This document shows, in pieces, positions 7,118-9,968 of a stretch of DNA of 9,968 nucleotides. This stretch comes from an uncultured Actinomycetes bacterium (GTDB lineage: Bacteria; Actinomycetota; Coriobacteriia; Coriobacteriales; RUG844). The notes below the pieces were generated by a model. The model did no database searches and had not been told where the DNA came from. It saw only the letters and a list, made by a program, of their open reading frames with translations. The stretch is taken from positions 1-9,968 of the forward strand of contig OMSY01000017.1 in the NCBI GenBank assembly GCA_900313875.1. Reading direction: 5' to 3'. The translations under genes and the position numbers were made by a program. Position 1 is the first letter of the stretch; each line of letters starts with the position of its first letter.

Positions 7118-8251
7118 TCAACTCCGCTGGAGATAGTCGAGCGCCATCTCGACCACCTTCTGACGGTCGTGCGCATCCATCCCGTAATACAGCGGTAGTC
7201 TGACCAGGCGCTCGCTTTCCACCGTGGTGTGGCGGTCCTCGCCGACGAACTCCCCGAAGCGCTGTCCCGCCGGCGCGCTGTGCAACGGGATGTAATGGAA
7301 CACGCACTGCACGCCATGGTCCTTCATGTGGGCGATGAACGCGGCACGGTCGGCAAGGTCGCGGCACTTCAGGTAGAACATGTGCGCGTTGTGCACGCAT
7401 CCCTCGGGGATATGCTGCAGTTCGATGCGGCCATCATCGGCCAGCGGCTCGAACGCCTGACGATAGAAACGCCAGGTGCGCAGACGGTCCTCGTCGATCT
7501 CGTCGGCACGCTCGAGCTGTGCCCACAGATAGGCGGCCAGCATGTCACTCGGGAGGAAGCTGCTCCCCCAGTCGACCCAGGTGTACTTGTCCACCTGGCC
7601 GCGGAAGAAGCGGGACCGGTCCGTACCCTTCTCGCGGTAGATCTCCGCTGTCTCGATGGGCTCCTCGTCACGGATGAGCAGTGCACCGCCCTCGCCCATC
7701 GAGTAGTTCTTGGTCTCATGGAACGAGTAGCACCCGAAGTCGCCGATGGTGCCGAGTGCCTGGCCATGGTACGTGCTCATGACGCCCTGCGCCGCATCCT
7801 CGACCACCCGCAGGCCATGGTCGCGGGCTATCTGCATGATCGTGTCCATCTCGCAGGAGACCCCAGCGTAATGCATGGGAACGATGACCCTGGTCCGTGG
7901 CGTGATGGCCGCCTCGATGAGGTTCTCGTCGAGGTTCATGGTATCCGGTCGGATGTCAATGAACCTCAGGCGCGCACCCTGGCCGACAAACGCGGTCGCT
8001 GTCGAGGAGAACGTGTAGGAGGGCAGGATGACCTCATCACCCGGTTGCAGGTCACACAATGCCGCAGCCATCTCGAGCGCGCTCGTGCCGCTGGTGGTGA
8101 GCAGGGCGCGCCGCGCCGCGAAGCGTTCCTCGATCCACGCACTGCACTTCTTCGTGAACAGACCGTCACCGGATATCTTCAGACCATCGATCGCCTGCTG
8201 GATATAACCGAACTCGGCGCCCGTGAACGGTGCCTTGTTGAACGAGATCAT
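7118..8251 (-). CDS. wecE: dTDP-4-amino-4,6-dideoxygalactose transaminase (WecE/RffA family)
   Basis: This PLP enzyme of the DegT/DnrJ/EryC1 family has 377 residues. E. coli WecE moves an amino group from glutamate to dTDP-4-keto-6-deoxyglucose, giving dTDP-Fuc4N. The N-terminus MISFNKAPFTGAEFGYI and SGDGLFTKKC at 27-36 closely follow the WecE pattern. SGTSALE at 54-60 binds the cofactor phosphate, D152 in EDAAQG contacts the pyridine nitrogen, and K181 in SFHETKNYSMGEGG is the Schiff-base lysine, the same position as in E. coli. ATG 8251 was chosen over 8281 and 8257 because AAGGAGG at 8264-8258 is 6 bases before it and directly abuts 8257. No rmlA/rmlB genes for the dTDP-ketosugar are in the window, so the donor must be made elsewhere. 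The exact product stereochemistry is unproven. Confidence 0.93.
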   Translation of the reverse strand: MISFNKAPFTGAEFGYIQQAIDGLKISGDGLFTKKCSAWIEERFAARRALLTTSGTSALEMAAALCDLQPGDEVILPSYTFSSTATAFVGQGARLRFIDIRPDTMNLDENLIEAAITPRTRVIVPMHYAGVSCEMDTIMQIARDHGLRVVEDAAQGVMSTYHGQALGTIGDFGCYSFHETKNYSMGEGGALLIRDEEPIETAEIYREKGTDRSRFFRGQVDKYTWVDWGSSFLPSDMLAAYLWAQLERADEIDEDRLRTWRFYRQAFEPLADDGRIELQHIPEGCVHNAHMFYLKCRDLADRAAFIAHMKDHGVQCVFHYIPLHSAPAGQRFGEFVGEDRHTTVESERLVRLPLYYGMDAHDRQKVVEMALDYLQRS

Positions 8252-8257
8252 ACCCAT

Positions 8258-8264
8258 CCTCCTT
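8258..8264 (-). promoter_or_regulatory. Strong ribosome binding site that decides the wecE start
   Basis: The minus strand reads AAGGAGG here, a near-perfect Shine-Dalgarno sequence. It touches the ATG at 8257 with no spacer but leaves 6 bases before the ATG at 8251, so the latter is the functional start. It is the strongest site seen in the window and implies high translation of the aminotransferase. Confidence 0.8.
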
Positions 8265-8268
8265 CCGT

Positions 8269-8291
8269 GCCCTGTCTCCATGGGACAGGGC
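8269..8291 (-). promoter_or_regulatory. Perfect 8-bp hairpin just before the wecE ribosome binding site
   Basis: GCCCTGTC and GACAGGGC pair perfectly around a 7-base loop that contains CCATGG. The stem ends 4 bases before the GGAAGGAGG stretch. There is no T run, so it is not an intrinsic terminator. Placed here it could shape ribosome access, stop upstream structure from covering the binding site, or act as an RNA-processing or protein-binding site between yfhO and wecE messages. Confidence 0.5.
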
Positions 8292-8297
8292 CATCCG

Positions 8298-8313
8298 ACG
8301 GCTCTCGAACCGT
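8298..8313 (-). promoter_or_regulatory. Second short hairpin in the yfhO-wecE leader
   Basis: On the minus strand ACGGTT pairs with AGCCGT (one G-U pair) around a 4-base loop, CGAG. It lies 6 bases upstream of the stronger hairpin, so the two form a tandem. The remaining gap up to 8411 holds no clear promoter. A GATACG at 8318-8313 is a weak -10-like match without a -35 box. Confidence 0.3.
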
Positions 8314-8411
8314 ATCATGCCTCCCGGGTGGCACACTGGTCCTGGGGAACGCGGGGCACCATCCCAGCCGGTCCCGGCAGCATCCCCTTGACATCGTGTG
8401 CATGAACCCAC

Positions 8412-9968
8412 TCATGCACGCCTCCTCCGGAGGACGACCACCAGCAGGACGAGCGCAACGAAACCTGCCCCCGTCAGCATGAGACCGGCTCTCAGACCCG
8501 GCGTGAGGTAACGCAGCTCGATGTCATGATGACCTGCCGTGAGGTCGAGCGCCATGAACGCGGTATCCGCCCGGAGGAGCTCAGCAGGTTCACCATCGAC
8601 CGATGCCGTCCAGCCATCACCATGAGCCGTCGTGATGAGCAGCGTCTGGGGGGTATCGAGGTCGACGGTCCCCGAGAGGCGGTTGCAACCCAGCTCCATG
8701 TTCTCGAGCACCATACGCGATCGGTCCGACATCCAGCTTGCCAGCTGGTCATGCGCCTCGGTCAGCATGCGCAGGTCGGTGAAGGAGTACTCACCGGAAT
8801 GGCTGAACACGAGCGTCACGGACCGTGCCGCATCCTCGGCATAGCCCAGGTTCACCAACCAGGTGTCCTTGCCCCCGTACATATGGAAGGAAGGTGCGCT
8901 GTTGGTGATGTACCCGGTCATGGGGGAGACATCGCTCTTCACCGCCACCTCATAGGTCGCCGGTGCATCATACGAGAGGTCCTGCGCCCACAGGTTCGCC
9001 CGCTGGTACCATGTCGCAGCAGCCCTGGCCTCCTCGGAGACGAGCTCGGAGGGCTTCATGCCCCGGTACCTGAAACCGGAGACGTACAGGTAGGTATCGG
9101 CATCGGCTACCCCGTCCAGGTCGAGTGTGACCGAGGCCCCCGGCCCCTGCACGATGAAACGGCCATCATCGACCGTCACACCGGAGGTAGAAGTCACCGT
9201 GAAGGGAACCTCCCGGTCCCCGAACTCCAGCTGGCCGACGTCGACACGCTGCGCGCCGGCATCGGAACCGGAAGGGACGTCCTGCAGCACGACCGCCTGC
9301 AGGAGCGCCTGCTGACGCTGCAGGGGCGACAGGCTCAGGTACTCCTCGCGCGTGATCGCCTTGTCGAGGCAATAGCCCATGGGAAGCGAAGCATCGGCAG
9401 ATAGGAGCCGATAGTCCACCCCGAGGACCGTACGCTGAGCACTCCCCTCCCCCAGCGTGAACCCGTACGGTGCCGCATCGGTCCCATCATCGCGATACGC
9501 GTAATACCTCACACCGAGCAGTGCCATGAGATCGGCACGCCCCTGAAGGTTCATGTACCTGAAGTTGATGTCGTCACCAGCGATGGCGAGCTCGGTATGG
9601 AACGCATCGACGCTGCTGTCATACACGCTGTTGTAGAAGTCGATGCCGTGCAGCCCGAGAACCAGGCTGTTGTTCGGGACGCGGTTCATGGGGGCATGCG
9701 CGTCCATGGAGACCTGCGCGGCATCGTAGCGCCACCATGAATCATCATCGGCATCGAGGAGCACGCTGTCCACCGAACCAGATGTCAGCTTCGTGTAGGC
9801 AGCAGCCAGCGGGGTCTGCATCTTCCCATGCCCGCCCTCGCCTGCCGCGAGGAAGTAGAAGCCGTTCACGGCGAGCGTCAAGGCAAGGACACCGAGGAGT
9901 GCCCGACGACGGGAAGCGCCCTCCTTCGCGGCCAGCAGGACGGCGAGCGTGGCGAGCAGTGCCGCGAA
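8412..9968 (-). CDS. YfhO-family GT-C membrane glycosyltransferase, partial (N-terminus off window)
   Basis: The frame stays open to the right edge; the TTG near 9881 is not the real start. The visible 518 residues begin with two membrane helices (about 1-14 and 23-41) separated by a basic loop. A large outside domain follows, then a last helix at about 491-513 and the tail RRRRA. YfhO hallmarks are FRYMNLQGRADLMALLGVRYY (about 142-162), LSPLQRQQALLQAVVL (about 231-246), and a closing segment with GDGWTASVDGEPAE and GHHDIELRYLTPG before the final helix. In Bacillus and Listeria, YfhO takes a sugar from undecaprenyl phosphate, loaded by the GtrB-like CsbB, and adds it to lipoteichoic acid outside the cell. 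Family members are 800-900 residues, so about 300-400 are missing with the catalytic N-terminal helices. It ends 160 bases before wecE. Confidence 0.92.
   Translation of the reverse strand, partial: FAALLATLAVLLAAKEGASRRRALLGVLALTLAVNGFYFLAAGEGGHGKMQTPLAAAYTKLTSGSVDSVLLDADDDSWWRYDAAQVSMDAHAPMNRVPNNSLVLGLHGIDFYNSVYDSSVDAFHTELAIAGDDINFRYMNLQGRADLMALLGVRYYAYRDDGTDAAPYGFTLGEGSAQRTVLGVDYRLLSADASLPMGYCLDKAITREEYLSLSPLQRQQALLQAVVLQDVPSGSDAGAQRVDVGQLEFGDREVPFTVTSTSGVTVDDGRFIVQGPGASVTLDLDGVADADTYLYVSGFRYRGMKPSELVSEEARAAATWYQRANLWAQDLSYDAPATYEVAVKSDVSPMTGYITNSAPSFHMYGGKDTWLVNLGYAEDAARSVTLVFSHSGEYSFTDLRMLTEAHDQLASWMSDRSRMVLENMELGCNRLSGTVDLDTPQTLLITTAHGDGWTASVDGEPAELLRADTAFMALDLTAGHHDIELRYLTPGLRAGLMLTGAGFVALVLLVVVLRRRRA

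Noticed and set aside
7117..7317. 67-codon N-terminal extension of the ATP-grasp frame
   Set aside because: It overlaps wecE in another frame, is Ser/Arg-rich like a shadow, and the ATG at 7116 has a GGAG site and a normal family N-terminus.
8388..8393. Plus-strand TTGACA, a perfect -35 box
   Set aside because: No -10 box lies 16-18 bases downstream, and no plus-strand gene follows.
8248..8403. 51-codon minus-strand frame in the yfhO-wecE leader whose TGA overlaps the wecE ATG
   Set aside because: The stop-start overlap is suggestive of a leader peptide, but there is no good ribosome binding site, composition looks non-coding and it spans both hairpins. It is worth only a conservation check.
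8166..8411. 81-codon minus-strand frame across the leader and the start of wecE
   Set aside because: It overlaps the wecE coding start out of frame, has no ribosome binding site and resembles no protein.

Overview
The window is about 60% GC and every gene I can support lies on the minus strand, so transcription runs from the right edge to the left. Small gaps, 1- to 4-base overlaps and high-GC codon use suggest a Gram-positive actinobacterium. A gut or oral Coriobacteriia (Collinsella/Olsenella/Atopobium-like) fits the mix of a YfhO-type membrane protein, a LytTR regulator and Cys-rich secreted repeats. That placement is inference and needs a database search.

Right block (about 9968 to 4125, read right to left). 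The order is a YfhO-family GT-C membrane protein (5' end off the window), a 160-base leader with two hairpins, a WecE-type sugar aminotransferase, an ATP-grasp ligase, two half-size DMT/EamA membrane proteins, and a GtrB/ArnC-type polyprenyl-phosphate glycosyltransferase. From wecE onward the genes are separated by one base or overlap by four (the second membrane protein starts at a GTG), so this looks like one transcription unit. Together they read as a lipid-linked amino-sugar pathway. WecE makes a dTDP-4-amino-6-deoxyhexose, the ATP-grasp enzyme may acylate its amine, the GT loads it on undecaprenyl phosphate, the DMT pair flips it, and the YfhO protein transfers it to a surface polymer outside the cell. 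The layout resembles the Gram-negative Arn (aminoarabinose) pathway part for part, but with YfhO instead of ArnT and an ATP-grasp ligase instead of the ArnA formyltransferase. This is the most interesting content of the window.

Middle (about 3996 to 2083). A complete uvrC encodes the nucleotide-excision-repair endonuclease. It follows a 128-base gap holding an imperfect hairpin and has no recognisable ribosome binding site.

Left block (about 2082 to 1). A 199-base, partly AT-rich spacer carries a candidate promoter and a perfect 14-bp palindrome. It is followed by a LytTR response regulator, a secreted/membrane-anchored Cys-rich repeat protein whose start codon directly abuts the regulator's stop codon, and a small one-helix membrane protein that runs off the left edge. 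No histidine kinase is visible. I see no RNA genes, insertion sequences, CRISPR arrays, attachment sites or origins, and no gene-free stretch longer than 300 bases (the longest is 199 bases).
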